From positions 1 to 64,000 of the forward strand of contig PWWI01000232.1 in assembly GCA_003561535.1 (NCBI GenBank): a stretch of 64,000 bases of DNA, given 5' to 3'. Positions 34,288 to 42,966 of this stretch are shown here, piece by piece; within the stretch, counting starts at the first letter, position 1; each line of letters starts with the position of its first letter. The stretch comes from Nitriliruptoraceae bacterium (GTDB taxonomy: Bacteria > Actinomycetota > Nitriliruptoria > Nitriliruptorales > Nitriliruptoraceae). Both the position numbers and the translations under genes were made by a program. The notes under the pieces are model-generated. The model saw only the letters and a list, made by a program, of their open reading frames with translations. It made no database searches and had not been told where the DNA came from.

Positions 34288-36834
34288 TCATGGCAGGGCG
34301 ACTGCGTCGCCGGCCAGGCCCTGCTCGAGCGCCCAGCGGGTCAGCTTCGTGCGCGAGTCGACACCGAGCTTCTGACGAGCGTGCGACACGTGGCTCTCGA
34401 CCGTCCGCTCGGAGATGAACAGCTCACCCGCGATCTCCGCGTTCGTCAGCCCGCGCCCCACCAGTCCGACGACCTGCGCTTCACGCGCCGTGAGGGGCCC
34501 GTCTCCGGAGACCTCGGGGGAGCGGATCGGGGCAGGGATCGCCGCCCACCGCGCCGACTCCAACGCGCGCGCCACGATGGCCGGATCCGACTCCGCCTCG
34601 GTCGCTGCGCGCTCGAGGGAGGAGACGTCCGCCACACCCCAGGCGGCGGTGAGGCCCCGCAACTCGCCGAGGCCGGCGTGGACGTCGCCGGTCCGGCCGA
34701 GCCGGTTCCACAGCGAGGTGGCATCCAGCAGACAGTCCCAGGACAGCTGCCGCTCGTCGACGCTGCGGGCCAGGTCGGCGAGGTTGTGCAGGGCCGTGGC
34801 CAGACGGCGCGCGTCGCCCATCTCCCGGAAGGCCTGGAGGCACTCGCCGTACAGCTCCATCGCCCGGCGTACCTGTCCGCGCTCGGCGGCGAGGTTGGCG
34901 AGGTTGTTGAGCGTCGCGGCCTCCCCGGCTCGATCGCCGACCTCCGCGAACAGCTGCCTCGCCGCCTCGGCGGCCTCCCAGGCTCCGTCGAGGTTGCCGC
35001 GTTGCTGGGCGACCAGGCAGAGGCTGTTCAGTGACAACGCCGCCCCCCGGGCGTCGCCGGCCTGCCGTTGCAACTGCAGCGCGCCCTCGTAGAACCGGTG
35101 GGCCCGCGCCGGCTGGCCGAGATCGGCAGCCAGGTTGCCGAGGGTGTCCAGCACGCTCGCGGCCTCACGGCCCAGCCCGAGCCGGCGGAACCCCTGGAGC
35201 GCCTCGAGGAGGTGCGACTCGGCGGCCACGGCGTGACGCGCGTGCTTCTCGATCATGCCGAGGCTCGTCTGGGCGAACGCGCTCCCTCCGGCGTTGTCCT
35301 GATCCTGGAAGCGTGTGAGGGCTTCCTCGGCCAGGGCACGTGCGGCGGCGGTGTCACCCTCGAAGAGGCGCACCATGGCGAAGCCGTTGAGGGCCGTGGC
35401 GAGCTCGTCCTCGTTGCCGAGCTCCCGGAACTCCTCCAGCCCCTGGGTGTACTGCTCCCCTGCCGTGGCGAGATCGCCCGCGAGGAAGGCCAGGTGCGCA
35501 GCGGCGATCCGGACCCGGGCGCGGTGGAGCCTGGCGTCGGTTGCCAACCCGAGGACCTCCGAGAGGACGTGGCGCCCCTCCGCGTGTCGTCCCGACTGCT
35601 CCCAGGCACGCCAGGTCGCGCTGGCGAGCTCGAGCGCGAGCTCGGTGTGGCGGCCCGCCACCGCCCAGGCGACGGTCGCAGCGACATCGTCGAGCTCCGG
35701 CGCGGTCGTGGCCGCGGTCGCCCGGGTAGCGGGCTCACAGGCGCGCCGCTGGGCGCAGGTGATGAGCCAGCGGGCCTGCTCCCGACGTGCGGTCTCCAGC
35801 TCCCCTGCGCCCTCGAGGTGGTGGTGTGCGTAGGCTCGCACCGTGTCCAGCAGGCGGTAGTGGCTCACCCCGTCTCGCGTCGCGACCACGAGCAGGCTCT
35901 TCTCGCACAGCCCGGCCAGCAACTCGTGGGTGTCGAGCTCTGAAAGGCCGCAGACCGCGGCGACGTCGGCCGCGGTCGTGGCGCCGAGGAAGAGCGAGAG
36001 TCGGCGCAGGACGCGTTGCTCCTCCGACGTGAGCAGCCGGTAGCTCCAATCGAGGGTCGCCGTCAGGGTGCGGTGCCGTTCCGAGGCGGTGGGGTCCCGC
36101 GAGGCCAGAGAGCCGGGATGGTGCAGCAAGCGGTCACGGATCTCGGCGGTCGAGAGGTGGCCCGCGCGCGCCGCAGCGAGCTCGATCGCGAGGGGGATGC
36201 CGTCGACGAGCTGACAGATCGCGGCGACATGGCCGAGGTTGTCCTCCGACAGTTCGAAGCCGCGGTGGCTCGTGGCGGCGCGGGCGACGAACAGACGGAT
36301 GGCAGGCGCCGGATGTCGTAGCGACGACGGGGCCACCGGTAAAGGGTCGACCGCGACCACGGCCTCCCCGGAGATGCGCAAGGGTTCGCGGCTGGTTGCG
36401 AGCACGGTCAGCTGCGGGCACCCCCCGAGCAGACGGTCCGTCAGTGCTGCGGCGTCGGGCAGGACCTGCTCGCAGTTGTCCAGGGTGAGCAACAGCTGGC
36501 GCGGACGCAGCAGGGCGACGAGTCGCGCGGCCGCCGCCTCGTCAGCGGCCGGACCGGCTGGGCTACCCGGGGGATCGAGCGTGGCGAGGATGGCGGCGAC
36601 GATCCCCGTGGCCGAGGTCACCGAATCCAGTTCAGCGATCCGCGCCCCGTCGCGGTAGGCGGGCGCGAGGCGGCACGCGACCTCGACGGCCAAACGGGTC
36701 TTCCCCGCCCCGCCCAAGCCGGCCAAGGTGACCAGGCGCGAGGAGGAGAGCGCGTCGGAGACCGCCTGCACATCGGCCTCGCGGCCGATCAGGCTCGTCC
36801 GGGTCGCCGGTGTGCCGGCCTCGTGGCCCTCCAC
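34288..36834 (-). CDS. NB-ARC/TPR LuxR-family regulator
   Basis: P-loop LAGLGGAGKTRLAVEVA; TPR-like repeats; LuxR HTH LTAREAQVVGLVGRGLTNAEIAGELFISERTVESHVSHARQKL. Confidence 0.93.
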   Translation of the reverse strand: MEGHEAGTPATRTSLIGREADVQAVSDALSSSRLVTLAGLGGAGKTRLAVEVACRLAPAYRDGARIAELDSVTSATGIVAAILATLDPPGSPAGPAADEAAAARLVALLRPRQLLLTLDNCEQVLPDAAALTDRLLGGCPQLTVLATSREPLRISGEAVVAVDPLPVAPSSLRHPAPAIRLFVARAATSHRGFELSEDNLGHVAAICQLVDGIPLAIELAAARAGHLSTAEIRDRLLHHPGSLASRDPTASERHRTLTATLDWSYRLLTSEEQRVLRRLSLFLGATTAADVAAVCGLSELDTHELLAGLCEKSLLVVATRDGVSHYRLLDTVRAYAHHHLEGAGELETARREQARWLITCAQRRACEPATRATAATTAPELDDVAATVAWAVAGRHTELALELASATWRAWEQSGRHAEGRHVLSEVLGLATDARLHRARVRIAAAHLAFLAGDLATAGEQYTQGLEEFRELGNEDELATALNGFAMVRLFEGDTAAARALAEEALTRFQDQDNAGGSAFAQTSLGMIEKHARHAVAAESHLLEALQGFRRLGLGREAASVLDTLGNLAADLGQPARAHRFYEGALQLQRQAGDARGAALSLNSLCLVAQQRGNLDGAWEAAEAARQLFAEVGDRAGEAATLNNLANLAAERGQVRRAMELYGECLQAFREMGDARRLATALHNLADLARSVDERQLSWDCLLDATSLWNRLGRTGDVHAGLGELRGLTAAWGVADVSSLERAATEAESDPAIVARALESARWAAIPAPIRSPEVSGDGPLTAREAQVVGLVGRGLTNAEIAGELFISERTVESHVSHARQKLGVDSRTKLTRWALEQGLAGDAVALP

Positions 36835-36847
36835 AGCTGCCGATCTA

Positions 36848-37117
36848 TCAGTTGGTGGGGGTCAGGTCCAGTGCTTCCGTGACGCGGGTGTAGGGGATCT
36901 CCGCGTCGTCGTTCAGATCGGCGACCACGTCCGCGTCCGGCGCCTCGAACAGGCACATGCAGTGGGCTTCGCCCGGGACGAAGGTGCTGCGGATGTAGCG
37001 GACGTTCCGCCCGTCCGCCTGGTAGCGCTGCGACCAGTCGATCGCGCGCCGCTGCGCGTCGGCCAGTTGCTCCATCGAGATGCCGGGAAGGTCTCGGTCG
37101 ACCATGTAGGTGGCCAT
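36848..37117 (-). CDS. DUF4242 (SCO4226 nickel-binding-like) small protein
   Basis: MATYMVDRDLPGISMEQLADAQRRAIDWSQRY...GEAHCMCLFEAPDADVVADLNDDAEIPYTRV. Confidence 0.85.
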   Translation of the reverse strand: MATYMVDRDLPGISMEQLADAQRRAIDWSQRYQADGRNVRYIRSTFVPGEAHCMCLFEAPDADVVADLNDDAEIPYTRVTEALDLTPTN

Positions 37118-37429
37118 GTCCTGCTCCTGGTGCTCGGGTGGCCGAACCGAGCTGCCCGGCCACGGTTGAGCAGTATGCGGAAGCGGCGACCCGTGCGCCT
37201 CCGTGCCAGCGCGGATTCCTCCGGATGTCCGGGCTCCCACGACGTGGCGAGGTGAACGGCTCGTGACACGCCCCGTCATCCTGACGATCCGGACGTGGCG
37301 GAGGTGGCTACCCCGCTCGGGCCGACCCGTTCCGACACCGCCAGCGAGCTCGTCAGACGCGTTCGGACCAGGGATCGTGGCCGCGGGATCGGTGGATGTC
37401 GGACCCGAGGACGGCCATGATGGCCGGCC

Positions 37430-37445
37430 CCCCTCCTCGGAGGGG
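37430..37445 (-). terminator. Possible hairpin terminator abutting the stop codon of the lipase gene
   Basis: CCCCTC CTCG GAGGGG. Confidence 0.35.
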
Positions 37446-39275
37446 TCAGTCGGTCTCGCAGGTGTCGACGGTCGGGTCGCTGGTGAGGCGGTCGGTGAGC
37501 CAGGCGACCACGTCGTCATCCGCGGCGTCGTCGACACCGAGGTGGCCGACGCCGGGGACCTCCCGGTACTCCAGCTGCTGGCCCAAGGCGCACAGCCGCT
37601 GCACGAAGCGACGCTGGATGTCCGCGCGGATCAGCACGTCGTCGGTGCCCTGCACGATCAGCAGGGGCGCGTCGATCGGGTCGTTCCCGGGGGTGTTCTC
37701 CGCGATCCGGCTCGCCCACGGCTCGGTCTCCCAGATGGGGGAAACCAGGAACCCGAGCTGCAGCAGCTCGGCATCGGTGAGCAACGAGACCGCCTCCGGA
37801 CCGGTCGCGACACAGGCGTCCGCGAGGCGCTCAACGATCGGCAGCACCACCGGATCGACGATGTCGGCGGCGTCGATGTCGTCGAACACCCGGTCCCAGG
37901 CCGCGACGGCGTAGGCGCCGAGCAGGTTGCCGAAGGTGGTGCCGTCGTTGGCCTCGATGAACGCTGCGAGTTCCGAGGCCGGGGCCAGCCCGGCCACGGC
38001 GACGAGTTCGAGCTCCGGGGCGTACACCCCCGCACGCTGGCCGGTGAACATCGCGGCATGGCCTCCCTGGGAGTGGCCGGCCACGGCGAACCGTGACGAG
38101 GCCTGCCCGTCGGCGAGGTCGATCGCTGCCCGGACCGCGTCGAGGGTGGAGACCGCCGCGACGTCGCCGACGAGGTAGGGGTGCACGCCCTCGGCACCCA
38201 GGCCGAGGTAGTCCGGGGCGGCGATGATCCACCCGGCATCGACGAAGGCCTCGAGCCCCCACATCTGCTCCACGTAGGCGCCGCCGAGCAGCGACGGTGC
38301 GCAGGATCGCGCGACCCCGATGGTGCCGTGGGTGAACGCGAGCACCGGCCGTCCCTCCTCAGGGACGTCGGCATCGTCCGGCACGATGATGATGCCGCTC
38401 ACCGCCGCAGGTGCACCCGCCAGGTCACGGCTCGTGTAGAGCACCCGGTACGCCGTCGCTCCCTCCACGAACGGGTCGATGACCTCCGAGCGCAGCACCG
38501 CGCCGGGCGTGGGGTCGAAAGCCGCCGGTGCGGCGTAGAAGGGGCCCGGCTCCGGTGTCGAGTCCCGTCCGATGAACGCCGCGGCACCGATCGCCAGGAT
38601 CGCGACCAGCAGCATCCCGAGGCTGCCGGCGAGGCGGGCCCCGGTCGACCACCGACCCGTCGCGACCTCCATCGGATGCCCGTGCCGGAGACGGTCGACA
38701 CCGAGGACGACGATCCGCGCGCCGAACAGCAGCCCCCACACGCTCAGCGCCACACCGAGGGTGAACGCCGAGATCGACGGCCACAGCAGGACGGCCCCTC
38801 CGAGCAGCAGGTGCGTGACCGCGCCAGCCGCGGCCGCGAACCGTAGGTTGGACGCAACGGGCAACCGCGCGAACATCACCAGCTCGACCACCCCACCGGC
38901 CAGCAGGGCGCCGCCGAACAGCCACGCCAGCACCGCGCTCGTCGGATCCGGCCACACAGCCATCGCCGTGGCGGCCACCAACCACACCACACCGGCGACC
39001 ATGCGGGGAGACCGGACCTGCCGCGCGGCCAGCAGCTGGCTCACCGCCGCGAGACCCAACGCCGCGCTCAGCAGCGGGCGGAGCCCCGCCGGCTCCCCCA
39101 CGTGGCGCACCAGCAGGAGACTCCCGAGAGCGACCAGCAGGGCGCCGACGACCACCAGCGCCCCCGCCAGTAGGGACCGCCCACGATGTCCGGTCAAGAG
39201 CCCCCTCCGCGTGAGCACCTGGAGCCGTCGACGGTCCGGTCCGTCCTGACGACCAGTGAGGAAGGAACGGACCAC
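37446..39275 (-). CDS. Membrane fusion protein: N-terminal HdeD-like multi-TM domain plus C-terminal secretory lipase-type alpha/beta hydrolase
   Basis: N-terminal hydrophobic repeats; C-terminal FTHGTIGVARSCAPS, AAPDYLGLGAEG, VAGHSQGGHAAMF, VQGTDDVLI. Confidence 0.8.
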   Translation of the reverse strand: MVRSFLTGRQDGPDRRRLQVLTRRGLLTGHRGRSLLAGALVVVGALLVALGSLLLVRHVGEPAGLRPLLSAALGLAAVSQLLAARQVRSPRMVAGVVWLVAATAMAVWPDPTSAVLAWLFGGALLAGGVVELVMFARLPVASNLRFAAAAGAVTHLLLGGAVLLWPSISAFTLGVALSVWGLLFGARIVVLGVDRLRHGHPMEVATGRWSTGARLAGSLGMLLVAILAIGAAAFIGRDSTPEPGPFYAAPAAFDPTPGAVLRSEVIDPFVEGATAYRVLYTSRDLAGAPAAVSGIIIVPDDADVPEEGRPVLAFTHGTIGVARSCAPSLLGGAYVEQMWGLEAFVDAGWIIAAPDYLGLGAEGVHPYLVGDVAAVSTLDAVRAAIDLADGQASSRFAVAGHSQGGHAAMFTGQRAGVYAPELELVAVAGLAPASELAAFIEANDGTTFGNLLGAYAVAAWDRVFDDIDAADIVDPVVLPIVERLADACVATGPEAVSLLTDAELLQLGFLVSPIWETEPWASRIAENTPGNDPIDAPLLIVQGTDDVLIRADIQRRFVQRLCALGQQLEYREVPGVGHLGVDDAADDDVVAWLTDRLTSDPTVDTCETD

Positions 39276-39326
39276 CGAGGCACGACCGGGCCTTGGGGCT
39301 CCCCGACAGTGCAGGATACGTGGGAT

Positions 39327-39343
39327 TCACCCCGACTGGGTGA
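39327..39343. promoter_or_regulatory. Inverted repeat TCACCC-CGACT-GGGTGA upstream of the fusion deacetylase gene
   Basis: Perfect 6-bp arms; same arms, flank GGA and downstream CTCGG spacing recur at 42283. Confidence 0.6.
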
Positions 39344-39421
39344 TAGTGCTGGTACTCGGGGGTGACGAGGCTCTGGTCCCCTCGTGACGGCAGGGTGGCC
39401 ACGAGCGGTGGAGGTTGGAGC

Positions 39422-41350
39422 ATGAGCGGACGCTGGTGGGTCGCTGCCGGGGGGTTGGCGGCTGCCGGCCTCCTGGTGCTGACCGTGGTGGTGGCAGGGC
39501 CACTGCGCGCAGGCGGGGATCAGCCGCCGCCGGAGCCGCCTCCGAGCGACCAAGAGCCCCCGCAACCGGAGACGCTGGAGAGCTTCCGCCTGGGCGCACC
39601 GGCGGACTGCGGCACCAACCCGTTCTGCCTCGACGGGTTGGGCCGCACCTACGGCATCGACGTGACGGAACTGCTCGTGCCAATGGAGCCGGGCGAGCCG
39701 ATCGTGACCGCCCTCCGCGAGGGCACGGTCGAGGTCGGGGTGCTGTTCACGACCGATCCGTTGCTGGCCGAGGAGGATCTCGTCGTCCTCGACGACGACC
39801 TCGGGATGCTGGCGGCGGAGAACGTGGTGCCCTACTCCCGGGCCGAGCTGATCGAGCAACGCGGGGACGGGCTGCGGGACGCGCTTGATCGTGTCAGCGA
39901 GGTGCTGACGACCGAGGCCGTGTCCCGCATGGTTGCCGAGCTACGCGCGGGCACACCCGCCGACCTGGCCGCGTCGCAGCTGATCGAGACCCTCGACCTC
40001 GACACGGTCGAGGTCGAGGTCGAGAGAGGCGACCCGATCCGCATCGGCGCGGAGCGCTTCGACGAGGACGTCGTGATCGCGCACGCGTACGTGGCCGGCC
40101 TGCTCACCCAGGGGGTCGACGCGGCGGTCGTCGAGCTCGACGGTTTCCGGGCCCTGGAGGTCGCGTCGCTGCTGGACCGCGAGATCGACGTGGCGATCGA
40201 CTACGCCGGCTCGCTGCTGGAGTTCCTCGACGGCTTCGCCTCGCTCGCCAGCCCCGACCCGAAGGAGACCGTCGCGGCGCTCGGTGAGCTCCTCGCGGTC
40301 GCCGACTACGAGCTGTTCGCCCCGTCGCCAGCCACCTCGGCGAACACGTTCGTGGTCACGGCCGCCACCGCCGAACGCTACGGCCTGTCGGCGCTGTCCG
40401 ACCTCGTCGATGCGGCACCGGCCGCCGAGGCCACCCCGCCACCCGGTGTCCGCCCCGAGGTGACCGAGCCGCTGGTGCTGCTCGGTGACGCCGCGCTGCG
40501 GGTCGGCGACACCGGGCCGGCCGTCCTGCAGTTGCAGGAGCTGCTCCAGGCGGCCGGTTACCCACCGGGCCCGCTCAACGGCATCTTCGAGGAACCGACC
40601 CGCCGTGCCGTCGCCGCCTTCCAGACCGACGCGGGCCTCCCGCCGACCGGGGTCGCCGGCCCACAGACGCTCGCCGCCCTCGAGGCCGCCGTGGCCGCCG
40701 CAGAGGAGACCGAGAGCGAGACCGACGGATCCGGCGGCACACCACCACCCGACCCGGAGCCAGCGCCGGACCGTCCGGCGCCGGACGGCGCGGTCGTGCA
40801 CCTCACCTTCGACGACGGGCCCAACGCGACCTACACCCCTCAGGTCCTCGACCTGCTGGCTCGCTACGACGCGCAAGCCGTGTTCTTCGCGATCGGGCAG
40901 CAGGTGAGCGGTGGCAGCGCGCTGGTGCAGCGGGCGACCGCCGACGGGCACCGACTCGGCAACCACTCCTGGAGCCACCCGTCCCTGGCCGAGCTGTCAC
41001 GGCCCGCGTTCGACCAGGAGATCGGAAGGACCCAGGACGCCGTCCAGGCAGCCACCGGCAGGCGGCCCACCTGCCTGCGCCCCCCGTACGGGGCGATGGG
41101 GAGCCAGACCCGCAGCTGGGCTGCCGAGGCCGGACTGGAGGTCGTGCTCTGGGACATCGATCCGCAGGACTGGGCCCGACCGGGGGTGGACTCGATCGTG
41201 CGCAGCGTGATCGACCACGTCCGCCCGGGCGACGTGGTGCTGTTCCACGACGGCGGCGGCAACCGTGAGCAGACCGTGGCCGCGCTCGAGCGGATCCTCG
41301 ACCAGCTCTCGGACCGCGGGTTCTCCTTCACGATCGCTCCCGGCTGCTGA
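39422..41350 (+). CDS. Secreted/membrane-anchored fusion: circularly permuted OpuAC-type solute-binding domain + PG_binding_1 domain + NodB polysaccharide deacetylase
   Basis: Canonical OpuAC C-half at aa ~55-195, N-half at aa ~204-333, PGBD aa ~357-420 (LRVGDTGPAVLQLQELLQAAGY), NodB aa ~457-640 (LTFDDGPN, HSWSHP, RPPYGAMG, DIDPQDW, VLFHDGGG). Confidence 0.85.
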   Translation: MSGRWWVAAGGLAAAGLLVLTVVVAGPLRAGGDQPPPEPPPSDQEPPQPETLESFRLGAPADCGTNPFCLDGLGRTYGIDVTELLVPMEPGEPIVTALREGTVEVGVLFTTDPLLAEEDLVVLDDDLGMLAAENVVPYSRAELIEQRGDGLRDALDRVSEVLTTEAVSRMVAELRAGTPADLAASQLIETLDLDTVEVEVERGDPIRIGAERFDEDVVIAHAYVAGLLTQGVDAAVVELDGFRALEVASLLDREIDVAIDYAGSLLEFLDGFASLASPDPKETVAALGELLAVADYELFAPSPATSANTFVVTAATAERYGLSALSDLVDAAPAAEATPPPGVRPEVTEPLVLLGDAALRVGDTGPAVLQLQELLQAAGYPPGPLNGIFEEPTRRAVAAFQTDAGLPPTGVAGPQTLAALEAAVAAAEETESETDGSGGTPPPDPEPAPDRPAPDGAVVHLTFDDGPNATYTPQVLDLLARYDAQAVFFAIGQQVSGGSALVQRATADGHRLGNHSWSHPSLAELSRPAFDQEIGRTQDAVQAATGRRPTCLRPPYGAMGSQTRSWAAEAGLEVVLWDIDPQDWARPGVDSIVRSVIDHVRPGDVVLFHDGGGNREQTVAALERILDQLSDRGFSFTIAPGC

Positions 41351-42377
41351 GCCCGGGCGGCTCGTCACCCCCGCACCGATCGACCAGGCCGCGAGGGTCG
41401 TCGCTGGCAGCCATCGCCAGCGCCGCGCTCCGCACACCCGCAGCCCACCCTTGCGTGCGTTCCTGCAGGGTGTGGACGCCGGCGCTGGAAAGGTGCAGGC
41501 CCTGCGTCGCGAGGTAGGTCGCGGTCTCCTCGGCGGTGAAGGCCAGGTCCTCGCTGTGGAGCTCGCGGACCCTGCCCTCCACACGCAGCCGTGGAAGGCC
41601 GATCGGAGGATCGCTGCGACTGATGAGCACGAGGTGCAGGCGTTCGGACGCCGCCCGAGCCAACCGTGCCAGCGAGCCGACCGCCTCCGGGTTCGTGACG
41701 ACGTGGACGTCGTCGAGGACCAACGAGAGCGGGGTTGCGAGGGACGCCACCGCCTCGGCGACACGCTTCACGAACACCTCGGTCACCTCGTGCGGCGTGG
41801 CGACCAGGTCGTGCAGGGCGGAGCGCTCTGGGAACGCCTCCGTCGCACGCAAGGCTGCGAGGATGCCCTCCCACCACCGGGCCGGGTCATCGTCGAACCG
41901 GTCGAAGCCATACCAGGCGACCAGACCGCCGTCCGCCATCCTGGTGGTCGCCCAGTCAGCGACCAGCGTCGTCTTGCCGGCTCCCGCGTGGGCGCTCACG
42001 AACGTGACGGCGCCTGGCTGCTGCTCCAGCCGACGAAGCAGGCGGTCGCGTCGGAGCACGGACGATGGCGACACCGGCGGACGCAACCGGACCGAGGTTG
42101 CAGGCCCCGGATCGTGGCTCGCCGCCGTGGCTTCAGGACCTCCACCCCAGTTGCGCACGACCACCCCGCGGGGCGCCGTCGAGGCCTGCACCACCCGGGC
42201 ACCGATCGGCACGGCGTGACGAACGAGCCACCCGCCCGAACCCATCGCGCCCGCCTCCAGAGGGGACCGGCCAACCTTGGAGTCACCCGGGACGGGTGAA
42301 GCGGGCACGGCTCGGATGCGGAAGGCTCGCGGAGGTGACCCACCTGCTCCCAACGACGTCGCTCGAGGACCGTCCAT
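41328..42377 (-). pseudogene. 3'-truncated MalT-like STAND regulator (ATPase domain only, no TPR or LuxR HTH); start uncertain
   Basis: SAHAGAGKTTLVADWATT, LSLVLDDVHVV, LHLVLISRSDPPIGLPRLRVEGRVREL..GWAAGVRSAALAM; stops inside the 3' end of the convergent deacetylase gene. Confidence 0.7.
42283..42299. promoter_or_regulatory. Inverted repeat TCACCC-GGGAC-GGGTGA
   Basis: Perfect 6-bp arms; matches element at 39327. Confidence 0.6.
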
Positions 42378-42378
42378 C

Positions 42379-42660
42379 GTGACCTTGCCGAAGGGCGGAC
42401 GCTACGAGTTCCACGTCACGCAGCGGCTGACGAGGGAGGCGGTCGAAGCCTTCCCGGGCTTCTCGGTTGCGAGCGCCCCCTCCGGCACCGTGCTGCTCGG
42501 GCACGTGCGGGACGATGACGAGCTCCGCGACATCCTCTCACGCATGCAGCGGTTGCGGCTGAGCATCCTGGACGTACACCGCCTGCCGGACCGACCCGGT
42601 GGTGACCAGCCAGGCGACGCGGATGCCCGACACCGGAGTCCGCCGTCACCGGTCAGGTAG
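42379..42660 (+). CDS. Small (~93 aa) uncharacterised protein; GTG start proposed
   Basis: Folded-looking GGRYEFHVTQRLTREAVEAFPGFSVASAPSGTVLLGHVRDDDELRDILSRMQRLRLSILDVHRL, resembling a common actinobacterial small protein pattern. Confidence 0.6.
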   Translation: MTLPKGGRYEFHVTQRLTREAVEAFPGFSVASAPSGTVLLGHVRDDDELRDILSRMQRLRLSILDVHRLPDRPGGDQPGDADARHRSPPSPVR

Positions 42661-42966
42661 GTGCCGGGCGGCACCGGGAGCGGCGGAAGCGAACTGGTGC
42701 GAACAACGGCGAACTGAGCGGATCGCGCGTCGTCGGGGATGCCCACGGTGGCAAGGATCGGGCAGAACCTGGCTGCGGTGACGCTCATGACAGGGCCTTT
42801 CGAGGAAGCGAACTGCTCACGCGAAGCTCCACCCATAGGGAGCATCGGATACGCGCGCGGGGTCTTGCGACGCGAGTGCGGTCGTCCAGCAACGCGGACC
42901 GTGGGCCGGGCTCGGACGCTCGACTGAGCTCAGCCGCGACGTCCCCGGTCCGGTGGGGCGCGCTCC

